DNA of 64,000 nucleotides from Euryarchaeota archaeon UBA91 (GTDB lineage: Archaea; Thermoplasmatota; Poseidoniia; Poseidoniales; Poseidoniaceae): positions 10,761 to 74,760 of the forward strand of contig DAMU01000077.1 of NCBI GenBank assembly GCA_002499705.1, read 5' to 3'. Positions 32,063 to 41,314 of this stretch are shown piece by piece; within the stretch, counting starts at the first letter, position 1; the number at the start of each line of letters is the position of its first letter. Both the position numbers and the translations under genes were made by a program. The notes beneath the pieces are model-generated. The model was not told the origin of the DNA and searched no databases. It saw only the letters and a list, made by a program, of their open reading frames with translations.

Positions 32063-33499
32063 ATGAGCGCAAAACAGATGTCGATTGATGGAAAATGGTG
32101 CGATGCAGAGGACGGCGCTACTGCCGATATACTCAACCCAGCCACAGGTGAAGTAATGGCTACGACCCCAAAAGCAACTCTTGCTGACGTGAACCGATGT
32201 GTTGATGCTTCGACGGCTGCATTCAATGATTCTTCTTGGAAAAATATGGACCCTGCCCAACGCGGTCGAATCCTCAACAAAATGGCACAAGCAACCTATG
32301 CCAAAGCGAAAGAACTTGCAGTTATAGAATCCAACAATAACGGGAAAACCTTCCGAGAAGCACTTTCTGAAATCCGCTACGGAGCGTGGACACTCGAATA
32401 CTTCGCAGGACTATCGGATAAAATCGAAGGCAGTACCATTCCAGTCCCAGGAAATCGACTGAACTATACATTACGCCAACCGCTTGGCGTAACTGTTCAC
32501 ATTATCCCATGGAACTTCCCACTCCAACTGGCACTTCGATCCATTGCACCAGCACTTGCTGCAGGATGCACCGTCATTGCAAAGCCAGCTTCTTGGACGC
32601 CTCTGTCTTTACTTGCATGGGCAAAAGCAATGGAAGAAGCAGAAGTCGGACTCCCATCAGGAGTTCTTCAGGTTATTACAGGCTCTGGCGGTCTCATTGG
32701 TGATGCACTTGCTGGACATAAAGGCGTAGATGGAATTGTCTTGACCGGAGGAGTTCCTACTGGACAAACAGTCATGGCCAAGGCGAGTGAAAACCTAACA
32801 CCCGTCACACTTGAACTCGGTGGAAAAGGCGCCAATATTGTCTTCCCTGATGCGAATCTAAGATACGCTGCAAAGGCAATTTGCTTTGGAATTTTCATGA
32901 ATGCTGGACAAATGTGTTGGGCTGGTTCTCGACTGATTGTTCACGAAGATGTCCACGATGAGTTGGTCGATGCCGTCGTTGCTGAAGTCGGCAAATGGAA
33001 AGTCGGACCTGGAATGGAAGAAGGCGTCCGTATTGGAAGCCTCGTTCATCAAAACCACCGCAAAGAGGTCATGGAGAAGTTATCTGCTGGACTCGCTATG
33101 GGCGGCAAAGTCGTTTGTGGTGGAAACATCATCGAAGGCGATGGAGCATTTATGGAAGCAACTGTTGTCACTGGAGTTGACAATGAAAATCTCCTCTTCA
33201 ATGATGAGTTATTCGGGCCAGTGCTATCGGTAACATCCTTCAGCGAAGACGCTGAAGCATTGTCTTTGGCGAATGACTCACCGTTTGGATTGCTCAATGG
33301 CATATGGACCAACAACCTCAGCCGAGCACATTCAATGGCCCGTGATTTAGAAAGTGGTATGGTTTCTATCAATGAATATCCCATCACATTCCCTCAAACT
33401 GCGTTTACCGGATGGAAACAATCTGGAATTGGTGTCGAACAAAGCCAGGACGCAATGCGATTCTATACCAAAGTAAAGAATGTCAACATCAAACTTTGA
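32063..33499 (+). CDS. NAD(P)-dependent aldehyde dehydrogenase
   Basis: Oxidises an aldehyde to an acid or CoA ester. PWNFPLQLALRSIAPALAAG, ELGGKGANIVF (general base Glu) and NAGQMCWAGSR (catalytic Cys) are canonical. The late EQSQDAMRFYTKVKNV is the family end. ATG 32063 with TTGGAGTGGA upstream is preferred over an open frame from 32006. The downstream enoyl-CoA hydratase starts 9 nt later, so they are co-transcribed, and the nearby 3-hydroxyacyl-CoA dehydrogenase and diiron oxygenase suggest a catabolic pathway. Confidence 0.93.
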   Translation: MSAKQMSIDGKWCDAEDGATADILNPATGEVMATTPKATLADVNRCVDASTAAFNDSSWKNMDPAQRGRILNKMAQATYAKAKELAVIESNNNGKTFREALSEIRYGAWTLEYFAGLSDKIEGSTIPVPGNRLNYTLRQPLGVTVHIIPWNFPLQLALRSIAPALAAGCTVIAKPASWTPLSLLAWAKAMEEAEVGLPSGVLQVITGSGGLIGDALAGHKGVDGIVLTGGVPTGQTVMAKASENLTPVTLELGGKGANIVFPDANLRYAAKAICFGIFMNAGQMCWAGSRLIVHEDVHDELVDAVVAEVGKWKVGPGMEEGVRIGSLVHQNHRKEVMEKLSAGLAMGGKVVCGGNIIEGDGAFMEATVVTGVDNENLLFNDELFGPVLSVTSFSEDAEALSLANDSPFGLLNGIWTNNLSRAHSMARDLESGMVSINEYPITFPQTAFTGWKQSGIGVEQSQDAMRFYTKVKNVNIKL

Positions 33500-33508
33500 G
33501 GTGAAGCA

Positions 33509-34297
33509 ATGAGCGTTCAATCGAGTGATATGGGGAATGGTATACGTCTGATTCGTTTCTCTGGTCAATCTGCTGCACAGTCTTTTTCTCGAGAATTTTT
33601 ACCACAGATTGCCAAAGCCATCGACCAAGGCCTCACGAACCCAAACGTACGGGCTTTGGTTCTCACCGGTGAAGGCAAATTCTTCTCCGCTGGAGCAGAT
33701 ATCAATGCATTTGCTCAAGCCATCAAGGATGAAGATGCTCCACAACTCATTCGTGATCTAACCGGCGTTCTTCATCCACTCTTGATGAGAATGCGCCAAT
33801 CACCGAAAATCTCCATCGCTGCGATAAACGGCGCATGTGCCGGAGGCGGACTCGGTTTGGCTCTCGCTTGTGATGCAAGAATCGCATCTTCAAAAGCCAA
33901 AATGGCCGCCTCGTATTCAGGAATGGGATTGTCACCAGACGGTGGCACAACGTGGCTCTTACCTCGTCTGGTCGGCGACCAAGTGAGTAGAAGATTCTTC
34001 TTTGAAAATGAAATATGGGATGCAGAACAGTGTGTCTCAGTTGGAGCAGTTGACGCCTTGGTCGATGATGAGCAACTCATTGAAGCAGCTGGAGAAATGG
34101 CAAAAAGATGGAGTCAATGGGGTAATCACACAAAGGAAGCGACCAAACACTTACTCGACATTCAGTCTGTTCATGATTTTGAAACTCATCTGAAGCATGA
34201 ACGCACACTCATTGAAGCTGCAGGGACAACTGAAGCCTTCAAGGAAGGTGTAGCAGCTTTTATCGAAAAGCGTAAACCCAACTTTCAACCTGAGTAA
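33509..34297 (+). CDS. Enoyl-CoA hydratase/isomerase, PaaG-like
   Basis: Crotonase fold with AGADINAFAQ and NGACAGGGLGLALACDARIA as the CoA-ester oxyanion hole. The sequence SGMGLSPDGGTTWLLPRLVG, where hydratases usually have PE...PGxG, is the pattern I associate with ring-opening or 1,2-epoxyphenylacetyl-CoA isomerase (PaaG)-like members; specificity is inference. GAGGTGAAGC precedes the ATG. It converges with the 3-hydroxyacyl-CoA dehydrogenase. Confidence 0.87.
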   Translation: MSVQSSDMGNGIRLIRFSGQSAAQSFSREFLPQIAKAIDQGLTNPNVRALVLTGEGKFFSAGADINAFAQAIKDEDAPQLIRDLTGVLHPLLMRMRQSPKISIAAINGACAGGGLGLALACDARIASSKAKMAASYSGMGLSPDGGTTWLLPRLVGDQVSRRFFFENEIWDAEQCVSVGAVDALVDDEQLIEAAGEMAKRWSQWGNHTKEATKHLLDIQSVHDFETHLKHERTLIEAAGTTEAFKEGVAAFIEKRKPNFQPE

Positions 34298-34333
34298 AAC
34301 GATGCTCTCTCGTAAAATTCTACGAAGATTCAA

Positions 34334-35221
34334 TCATTCTGGTAATTCGGTTTCTTCTGCTTCTCCAGAAGACCAATCATAAATCCCGATCCCAGTCTTT
34401 TTCCCTAAACGTCCTGCTGCGACGAGTTTTTCAAGCAGTGGATGAGGTTCATACGCATCGTCATTAAAGGAAGTTTGTAGGTTTTTCAAGATGTCACGCC
34501 GAACATCGAGCCCAACTAAATCACTCAAAGCAAGTGGACCCATTGGGTGTTTGTAGCCTAGAACCATTGCCGTATCGATGTCTTTGGCACTGGCTACACC
34601 GTCTGAAAGCATTCGAATGGCTTCGTTGCCAAGAGCAACGCCAAGACGACTGGTTGCAAATCCTGGAATGTCTTTGACCAATATGGTGGTTTTACCCATT
34701 GCAGTTCCAGCAGACTGGGCCGCAGTAATCGTCGCTTCGCTGGTCAAATCATGTCGAACCAATTCCAGTAGTTTCATGATCGGAACTGGATTGAAAAAAT
34801 GCATTCCAATGACGTTTTCTGGACGGGAGGTTGCAGCAGCGATGTCGGCAATGGACAGCGAAGAGGTATTGGTTCCAAGGAGGGCATGAGGTGGTGCTAA
34901 GCGGTCAAGTTCCGAGAAAATGGAATGCTTGAGTTCTGGAATTTCTGGAACCGCTTCAATAACGAGGTCTGCTTCAGCAACAGCAAGCGCCATATCTGCA
35001 AACGAATGGAGATTCTTGGACCATTCCTCTTTCTGCTCAGTGGTTGTCTTTCCGCGTGCAATACCTTTGTCCCAAAAGGCGTCGATTCGTTGCATACCTC
35101 GCTCTAAACCTTCTGGGAAAGCGTCGAACAGATGAGTTTTCCATCCACTTTGAGCGCAAACCTGTGCAATACCAGCACCCATAGTTCCGGCACCGATAAC
35201 GGCAACACAGCGAATCTCCAT
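34334..35221 (-). CDS. 3-hydroxyacyl-CoA dehydrogenase
   Basis: NAD-dependent enzyme of beta-oxidation type. Rossmann motif VIGAGTMGAGIAQVCAQSGW, ADLVIEAVPE, GTNTSSLSIADIA and catalytic GMHFFNPVPIMKLLELV, then DIPGFATSRL and the C-terminal helical domain. The protein is about 295 residues, a standalone form. The ATG at 35221 begins the conserved part; the frame to 35284 overlaps the transporter. PaaH/FadB-like role with the neighbouring hydratases is plausible. Confidence 0.93.
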   Translation of the reverse strand: MEIRCVAVIGAGTMGAGIAQVCAQSGWKTHLFDAFPEGLERGMQRIDAFWDKGIARGKTTTEQKEEWSKNLHSFADMALAVAEADLVIEAVPEIPELKHSIFSELDRLAPPHALLGTNTSSLSIADIAAATSRPENVIGMHFFNPVPIMKLLELVRHDLTSEATITAAQSAGTAMGKTTILVKDIPGFATSRLGVALGNEAIRMLSDGVASAKDIDTAMVLGYKHPMGPLALSDLVGLDVRRDILKNLQTSFNDDAYEPHPLLEKLVAAGRLGKKTGIGIYDWSSGEAEETELPE

Positions 35222-35243
35222 GACAAGCCCAAAGCGTCCGACT

Positions 35244-36167
35244 TCATGATGATTGCTTGGGAAATGGTTGCTTACTCTGAGCAAGCATCACACCCCCAAC
35301 AATCAATACGAATGCGAGAACCAGTGAAGCGCCAAGTTTCTCGTCAAGAAGGAGGTATCCACTTAATATTCCAAAAATGGGAACCAAATAGACATACAAG
35401 GCACTCTTTCCTGCACCGATTGTTAAAATCCCGTCTGCGAACCATACATAGGCAATTACCGTTGAAAAAATAGCGAGGAAAATCATAGCCATCCAACCAT
35501 TAAACGAAGGTTCAGGGATGCCGACCATCCATGTTTCGACAACCATGACAGGAGTAAGCATGAACAGTCCAGCAACTGAAGACCAAACGGTCAACTGCAA
35601 CGGAGAAAGACAGCGCCCGGAATCCTTTGCAGGTTCAGTCATCGCTTTTTTCATTTGAATAGTGTTACAAGCCCAAGCAAAAGCAGCACCGGCAATCAGT
35701 AAATCACCAAGAGCTCGATCATAAAATGGGATATCAACATTCGGAGAATACCAAAACAAAACTCCGACGCCAGCAATGCCGAGAGTGATGCCCAAACCCA
35801 ATCTCCAATGCATGGCTTCTTTGAGGAAAACAATGGCCAATAATGCAGTGAAGAAGGGGTTGAAAGTAATCATGAGAGAAGCGTCACCTGCAGCGGTATA
35901 TTTCATGCCGACCATGAAAAATGCTTGATACAAACACGTTGAAAAAAACCCAATCCACGCCACTCTTTTCCATTCATCACGCGTTGGGAATATCCACTGA
36001 GTAGACAATCTCAGATAGAAGAGGAAAAACAGCACTGCGACAATATAACGTATCCAAGAGGCGGCAAACGGTGCAACTTCTAGAGCGATGACCCGACCTG
36101 CTGGCCAGCCGACTCCCCAAATAGCGACAACAAGAATTAATTTGACGTGAATCCAAACGTGGTTCAT
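35244..36167 (-). CDS. EamA/DMT-family transporter
   Basis: About 307 residues with ten hydrophobic helices in two EamA repeats (VVAIWGVGWPAGRVIA, ...GWMAMIFLAIFSTVIAYVWFADGI, YLVPIFGILSGYLLLDEKLG). The family moves metabolites, often amino acids or drug-like compounds. Its ATG overlaps the stop of the preceding gene (ATGA), so it is translationally coupled to it, and it lies within the CoA/epoxidase cluster. Confidence 0.88.
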   Translation of the reverse strand: MNHVWIHVKLILVVAIWGVGWPAGRVIALEVAPFAASWIRYIVAVLFFLFYLRLSTQWIFPTRDEWKRVAWIGFFSTCLYQAFFMVGMKYTAAGDASLMITFNPFFTALLAIVFLKEAMHWRLGLGITLGIAGVGVLFWYSPNVDIPFYDRALGDLLIAGAAFAWACNTIQMKKAMTEPAKDSGRCLSPLQLTVWSSVAGLFMLTPVMVVETWMVGIPEPSFNGWMAMIFLAIFSTVIAYVWFADGILTIGAGKSALYVYLVPIFGILSGYLLLDEKLGASLVLAFVLIVGGVMLAQSKQPFPKQSS

Positions 36168-36700
36168 TCAAACCGCTCCAATCCAAGTTGGAGCATTCGT
36201 GAGCGTGGTAATCCTATTTCGGGTAGACCTGCAGCAGGAGCATACAGTTTCAACCCTTCAATACGTGAAACATAGAGACCATAACTGGCAATATCTGTTG
36301 GATTATATGGAGTTGGAACTCCCATCCGAGTGAGTGTAGCACAAGCCGCCTCGGTATACAACGGGAAAAGATTGGTCGAGAAATGCATCCAGGTCGAAAC
36401 TCGTGTTGCATCAACATTGTCAAGCGTAAGCAGATGTTCGAGCATCGAAACATCAGGATAGTTGACAGTTCGAATTGTCATCTCTACTTCATTCGAGATA
36501 TCTTCAGGCCATACAAATGGATTATACTTTGCCCATAGATCTGCAACTCGGATATGCTCAAGCGATGCTTCACTCTCAATCGAAAACAGCGCTGTGGCAT
36601 ATTTTTCGTCGTCTACGGTATCTGCAACCAAGTCGGGAAGAGCGGCGTAAAACGCCTCACACTTCTCAATGTCGAGACCATACAGTGATACTGGAATCAT
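36164..36700 (-). CDS. Conserved hypothetical protein in epoxidase cluster
   Basis: 178 residues, soluble, acidic, no cofactor motif. Segments include VADTVDDEKYATALFSIESEASLEHIRVADLWAKYNPF and HFSTNLFPLYTEAACATLTRMGVPTPYNP. It follows the diiron oxygenase gene by 21 nt and overlaps the transporter by 4 nt, so all three appear to be one operon. The function is unknown. An accessory or coupling role is speculation from position only. Confidence 0.65.
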   Translation of the reverse strand: MIPVSLYGLDIEKCEAFYAALPDLVADTVDDEKYATALFSIESEASLEHIRVADLWAKYNPFVWPEDISNEVEMTIRTVNYPDVSMLEHLLTLDNVDATRVSTWMHFSTNLFPLYTEAACATLTRMGVPTPYNPTDIASYGLYVSRIEGLKLYAPAAGLPEIGLPRSRMLQLGLERFE

Positions 36701-36721
36701 GGTATTCCCTCAGGTTGGTGT

Positions 36722-37882
36722 TCAAGCATCAACACCGATACCGGATGCGATTTGACGAGCAGACATTGGTTTGTTTGCAACCCACTCGAGTTTGAAGTAT
36801 TCTTTGAGGTCAACTTCATCTTGTGCAGATGGTAAAGCAGCCGCAAGGTATGCGTTCCACTCTTCATCTGTGCCTTCGAAGATTGTTCCTTCTGTTGTGT
36901 ATTTTTGGCGCTTGTATGTGCCGATAGCACGGTTGAAGTTTTCGTGAGGAACGAACAATTTAACACTGTCTTCTGGCAAATATCCGTTTAGTTTTTCGAC
37001 TTCCTTAACGATTTCGTCATGATAATGACCACGTGCTTCTTCGTTGAGAACTTCCTTATCAACCTCAAGTCCTGCTTCGAGTTTCTTACGCTCATCCCAG
37101 CGCCCTTTAACGCCCCATACATACGACCAGTGGGCCGAAGATGATGCGTCAACACCAAACAAATCATGTGCAGTGGAGACCCACTTGTTGAAGTATCTTT
37201 GAAGCAAGTCAAGAGGAATGATACCCGCCTTGATGACGCGACGCAGTCCATTCGACCCTGTTCCAAGGTGGAATGATTCTTCCCTAAGCATTGGACCCAT
37301 GGATGCAGCCAAAGGCTTGAATGCTGATGTTGAAAGCATACCGAGTTGGAACTTGCCATCTCGGTCGACAAACATAGTGTAGCAGTAGAAGTCAAGCCAG
37401 TGTGTCATTGGTTGGTTAAAAGCACCAAGCAATCGATCGCCATCTTGTGCATTCCGCTCGAGGAGTTTTTGAGCTTCACGACGTCCTTGCTGTCCAAAGT
37501 AAGTCATCAACAGGTAAGCCATCTGCCAACCGTGACGCTGTTCTTCAGCCATGATACGGGCAGCTGCATATCGGTCATAGTCGGTGGGTGCGGATGCAAG
37601 CAAGTGACGTTGTTGTTCGACGGAAGCGAACTCAGTGTCGCCTTGAACAGTGATCATGCTCACGAGAGCATCACGCATGCTTTGTTGAGGGACTTGGAGA
37701 GAGCGTTCCCATTTTGGTCGGCCTTTGTAGTCACCGTATTCGATAACGTCGCCAGCGCGATCCCAATCGAACTGGATTGAGAGATCAAAGTCACCCAGCC
37801 AATCTGGATTAAATCCAACGCGTATTTGCCATTCATTAAAGTTCGAAACCCAGTCTTCCCATGTGCTTGGTAGATTGTCCAT
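36722..37882 (-). CDS. BoxB/PaaA-like diiron ring epoxidase subunit
   Basis: A diiron monooxygenase of the benzoyl-CoA epoxidase (BoxB)/phenylacetyl-CoA epoxidase (PaaA) family. The carboxylate-bridged iron ligands can be read in order: E84 in GDTEFASVEQQR, E114 and H117 in EEQRHGW, an acidic residue in the AQDGDRLLGAFNQPMTHWLDF region, and E202/H205 in REESFH. DRDGKFQL is also typical. At 386 residues it is shorter than BoxB (about 470) and lacks extra C-terminal segments. The BoxA-type reductase and PaaB/C/D/E subunits are not in the window. Neighbours (hydratases, dehydrogenase, aldehyde dehydrogenase, transporter) suggest CoA-thioester catabolism; the true substrate is not known. Confidence 0.88.
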   Translation of the reverse strand: MDNLPSTWEDWVSNFNEWQIRVGFNPDWLGDFDLSIQFDWDRAGDVIEYGDYKGRPKWERSLQVPQQSMRDALVSMITVQGDTEFASVEQQRHLLASAPTDYDRYAAARIMAEEQRHGWQMAYLLMTYFGQQGRREAQKLLERNAQDGDRLLGAFNQPMTHWLDFYCYTMFVDRDGKFQLGMLSTSAFKPLAASMGPMLREESFHLGTGSNGLRRVIKAGIIPLDLLQRYFNKWVSTAHDLFGVDASSSAHWSYVWGVKGRWDERKKLEAGLEVDKEVLNEEARGHYHDEIVKEVEKLNGYLPEDSVKLFVPHENFNRAIGTYKRQKYTTEGTIFEGTDEEWNAYLAAALPSAQDEVDLKEYFKLEWVANKPMSARQIASGIGVDA

Positions 37883-37936
37883 GATAACCCGAGGCTCGGG
37901 TCTACCTTATTGCCTTTGCGAACATGTTCGTATTTG

Positions 37937-38563
37937 TCAGGGGCTGCGCCTACGCACTTCCTCTGCAAAGGTGTGATGTACTGTAGATTCAATACGTTGT
38001 AATTGGGCTGAAAGCGTTGATTTTGCTACATCAAGGACGGCTGCTAATTCCGTGAGAGTAATTCTTCTGGGAACATCGTAGAACCCTTCTTGCATGGCCG
38101 TATCAAATACAAACCGTTGTCGAGGAGTAAGAAGACGACTTGACAACCCACGCGTTGAAACCAAACGATGAGGAATGTTTTCATTATCAAATCCAGAAAG
38201 TAAATCTCGAACTTTTTCTCGAGCGCAAGAGATTGTCCATTCAACCCAACCGTCTCGAACTTCAAACGGCGTTCGAGGAATAACGCCAACCTTCAACAGA
38301 GGTTTGAGAAATCCTCCTCCACCAGCGATGATATCAACGACAAAACTCTGTTTTCCAAAACTTCGGACTTCTTCGATTCCTGGATGCGAAGAAACCGTAT
38401 CTACAATTTCCTCACTGCAGGATGCTCGAGCCGTTCCTCGACCTTTTTGCAGCGGCATGTGCTCTTCGATACGGAGAACTGCGGATGGATGGCTGCGCGT
38501 AACATCTCCAGCCCAATGCCCTTCTGGCAATCGAACCTCGATGCGAACTTGTTGCACGGCCAT
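37937..38563 (-). CDS. HTH-10 (Bat-like) transcriptional regulator
   Basis: The C-terminal third, LTPRQRFVFDTAMQEGFYDVPRRITLTELAAVLDVAKSTLSAQLQRIE, is the bacterio-opsin-activator type helix-turn-helix, common in archaea. The N-terminal 140 residues are a sensor-like domain without a recognised motif. Start among 38563, 38569 and 38587 is uncertain. It precedes the diiron oxygenase on the same strand by 54 nt, making it a candidate local regulator. Confidence 0.85.
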   Translation of the reverse strand: MAVQQVRIEVRLPEGHWAGDVTRSHPSAVLRIEEHMPLQKGRGTARASCSEEIVDTVSSHPGIEEVRSFGKQSFVVDIIAGGGGFLKPLLKVGVIPRTPFEVRDGWVEWTISCAREKVRDLLSGFDNENIPHRLVSTRGLSSRLLTPRQRFVFDTAMQEGFYDVPRRITLTELAAVLDVAKSTLSAQLQRIESTVHHTFAEEVRRRSP

Positions 38564-38605
38564 GAGCATGTGTCTGTGCCAACCCACTTGAAGTTCGCGA
38601 GCGAA

Positions 38606-39586
38606 TCAAATTGCACGGGTTGTTTGAATTTGACGAACTGTGCCCGTCTCGACATCGATGATTTCACCGAAGGTAGTGGTATGAGTTTCTCCAAGAATCG
38701 CAGCTGGCAGATAACCTTCACAAACGCCAGAAGCAGCAAAGATTGCGTTTTCACTCTTGCACAAATCATGCGCCTCCCAAAGTCGCGTAAGGTCGTCACC
38801 AACCATGTTCTCTGCTCGAGCCTCTTCTTCAGGAGAACGGAAAACAAGTCGGCCTTCAAATACTCCACCAAGTCCACGAAGGGCGGTCGCAGAAATAACG
38901 CCCTCTGGGGCGGCTCCAATACCCATTAACAAATCAAAAGGTCCATCAGGTTGTGCAGCCCATATAGCGGCGGAAACATCGCCATCACCCATCAATTCAA
39001 GTTGTGCTCCACTCGCACGGATTTCTTTGAACAAGTCGGTATGACGTTCACGATCAAGGGCAACAACGCGTACATCTGAAACCGCTTTGTCAAGGGCAGC
39101 AGCGGTTTGTTCAAGATTGTAAGCAACACCACCGTCAAGGCTGATATGACCTACAAGTTCGGAGCCACCTGCGATTTTGTCCATGTAACAATCAGGCGCA
39201 TGCAGTAGAGTTCCCCGAGGAGCTGCAGCAAGAACTGCGATTGAATTTGGAGAGTTCGATGCACAGTTATTCGTACATTCAAGCGGGTCAACAGCAATAT
39301 CGATTTGAGGCGCTCCTGCAACACCGACCATGCTGCCTATTTCTTCACCGATGTAAAGCATAGGCGCTTCATCACGCTCACCTTCTCCAATGGCGACTCG
39401 TCCGTCAAATGGCACATTATCGAAAGTACGACGCATTGCCTCAACTGCAGCCTCGTCGGCCTTTTCTTTTTCACCTAGACCACGCCATGCAGCACTCGAA
39501 ATTGCCGCTTGGTCAACCGCCTCTAAGAAGTGGTGGTAGAGGTCTCCGACGCTGCCCATGAGAACAGACGGGCGCGCCCCACCCAT
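38606..39586 (-). CDS. glpX: Class II fructose-1,6-bisphosphatase
   Basis: Gluconeogenic phosphatase. Signature segments are DEAAVEAMRR, GRVAIGEGERDEAPMLYIGEEIG (metal ligands), IAVDPLECTN, YMDKIAGG, and GIGAAPEGVISATALRGLGG. At 326 residues it is family length. Most archaea use class IV or V FBPases, so a GlpX-type enzyme is bacterial in character. Start could be 39586 or Met10 at 39559. Confidence 0.94.
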   Translation of the reverse strand: MGGARPSVLMGSVGDLYHHFLEAVDQAAISSAAWRGLGEKEKADEAAVEAMRRTFDNVPFDGRVAIGEGERDEAPMLYIGEEIGSMVGVAGAPQIDIAVDPLECTNNCASNSPNSIAVLAAAPRGTLLHAPDCYMDKIAGGSELVGHISLDGGVAYNLEQTAAALDKAVSDVRVVALDRERHTDLFKEIRASGAQLELMGDGDVSAAIWAAQPDGPFDLLMGIGAAPEGVISATALRGLGGVFEGRLVFRSPEEEARAENMVGDDLTRLWEAHDLCKSENAIFAASGVCEGYLPAAILGETHTTTFGEIIDVETGTVRQIQTTRAI

Positions 39587-39661
39587 GAATGAAACGGTGT
39601 GATTCGACGGTTACACTTGTCGGTTGTTGTTCCGAATAAACAATGATACATCGATGAAAGT

Positions 39662-41218
39662 TCATTCTTCTGTTTCATTTTCGCGAGTTCTCTTGCACGT
39701 ATCTGCTTGACACGGTTCATGAGGTTCTGCGTTACTCGTCGTTGCGAGAAGTGGGTCCATCTGGTCAAATGCTTCAAGCAGACTTGGACCACTGGCAAGG
39801 TAGTAGACCGAACCTCTTCCGTCTCGTGAATCCTCTGCACTGGAATTGTTGCTAGTAGCACATTCACCGGTGCAACCATCTGCGAAGGCAACATACACTC
39901 GACCTTCTCGGTCAATGTGCAAATCGTTGAAGTCCAAGAGGTTCCTATTCGAGCCGCCGATATCTCGGCAATCACCTGAATTTAAACAAATTGAGCCATA
40001 TTGGACGGGGTCATCGGTAACTCTCTGCGTATGGAAAATTGGATTTTCATCCAGAGCGTTAAGACTGTATGTGATGTAAAGGTGATAGGTCGCATTGTTA
40101 GGAGCATAGTGTGCATTTCCATCCCAAGGACTTCCATCGATATTTGACTCTCCAATCATTTCTGTGTTTTCGCTTCCCAGGTAGGTAACGGCAATTCTGC
40201 CAGGGTCACCAGCATCGGTTTGAGGGAATACCGTTGAAATGACACCCGCTGGTGATATCCTGATACTCTCTTGTTCCCAAGTTTCTCCTGAATCAGTCGA
40301 ACGAGACATGTATACGCCCTCATCTGCACCGGTCCAAACGTGATATGCATTCGAGGATGTATCTGCGGAGACCTCTGAGTTTTTACGCGGATAAGGAGTA
40401 CTCACATCTGTACCCATTGTTCGTTCAAACCACGAAAATCCGTTGTCCTTCGAGACGATAACGGTTGGGGTTTCGACACGAGGAGTAACGTAGACCGTTC
40501 CATCAGCAGCAGTAGAAATGGCGCCATGTAAACCGCCGTTGGTAGTTGCTAAACCGATAATCTGCCCACCGGCTTCAAAGGTCGCTCCACCATCAAAACT
40601 TGTGAAACAAAAGATACCTGCGAGTTTATTGTAACAATAGTAAACTGCGGTTTCATAGAAATTTCCAGTAAGTGAACCAAGAGCCCCGTATCCCGAACTT
40701 GTCCACGGCCCACTTGCTAACTTAATGTGGTCGTTAATTGGTGTCGTTCCAGAATCGTGTGGGTTACCGAGCCATGATTCGCCATCGTCATCACTCCAGC
40801 AAATCCATGAGGTCTCAAGTCCAATCATTTGGACATTGAAGATACGGTCTGTGATTGGATCAACCCAGCCATAGGGGTCACTGGTGGTTGGGGAACATTG
40901 CACAGGATCTTGAGTTTCTTCCCAGGCCTCACCATAATCGCATGACCTCATCACTTTTTCCATGGCAATGAAAAAGATACAGCCACTGGAAGTAATTCCA
41001 ATACTCGGTTCTTTACCAGTTTCACCAACATCACTGAATTGAAACTCCATTTGAAGCGGAGGGACATTTGTGTCATTACCGTATTTATCTGTCACAAAGA
41101 TTCGAACATCTTCAACAACTTCGACTACTGGTTCTTCAACGACAACGTCGTTACCAAAACATCCGGCTAAGGAAAAGGTAAGCATAAGGGCGACCATGTA
41201 AAGTGCCTTGACTCGCAT
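39662..41218 (-). CDS. Secreted lipoprotein with BNR/sialidase-like repeats
   Basis: The ATG at 41218 gives MRVKALYMVALMLTFSLAGC, a lipobox-type signal peptide with LAGC. The mature protein has repeated 'DDGESW', 'DGGATF', 'KDNGFSWFER' and 'DSGETWEQES' segments, which are Asp-box (BNR) motifs of a six-bladed sialidase-type propeller, here not accompanied by a recognised catalytic triad. Several cysteines could form disulfides. Extracellular binding of glycans or calcium is inferred. Predicted lipidation in an archaeon would be by a non-Lgt route or may indicate simple anchoring. Confidence 0.85.
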   Translation of the reverse strand: MRVKALYMVALMLTFSLAGCFGNDVVVEEPVVEVVEDVRIFVTDKYGNDTNVPPLQMEFQFSDVGETGKEPSIGITSSGCIFFIAMEKVMRSCDYGEAWEETQDPVQCSPTTSDPYGWVDPITDRIFNVQMIGLETSWICWSDDDGESWLGNPHDSGTTPINDHIKLASGPWTSSGYGALGSLTGNFYETAVYYCYNKLAGIFCFTSFDGGATFEAGGQIIGLATTNGGLHGAISTAADGTVYVTPRVETPTVIVSKDNGFSWFERTMGTDVSTPYPRKNSEVSADTSSNAYHVWTGADEGVYMSRSTDSGETWEQESIRISPAGVISTVFPQTDAGDPGRIAVTYLGSENTEMIGESNIDGSPWDGNAHYAPNNATYHLYITYSLNALDENPIFHTQRVTDDPVQYGSICLNSGDCRDIGGSNRNLLDFNDLHIDREGRVYVAFADGCTGECATSNNSSAEDSRDGRGSVYYLASGPSLLEAFDQMDPLLATTSNAEPHEPCQADTCKRTRENETEE

Positions 41219-41314
41219 GATGCCGGCTACAAGCAATAGAATAATGTCTTTGCGATAGAGCAATTGTCAATTAACCGGCGAATCATTGAAGTTCTTTACC
41301 AATTATTGTGAGTT

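Noticed and set aside
31277..32290. N-terminal extension of the 2-phosphoglycerate kinase frame
   Set aside because: Residues upstream of the ATG at 31942 show no conserved content and run across the divergent promoter and into the aldehyde dehydrogenase start.
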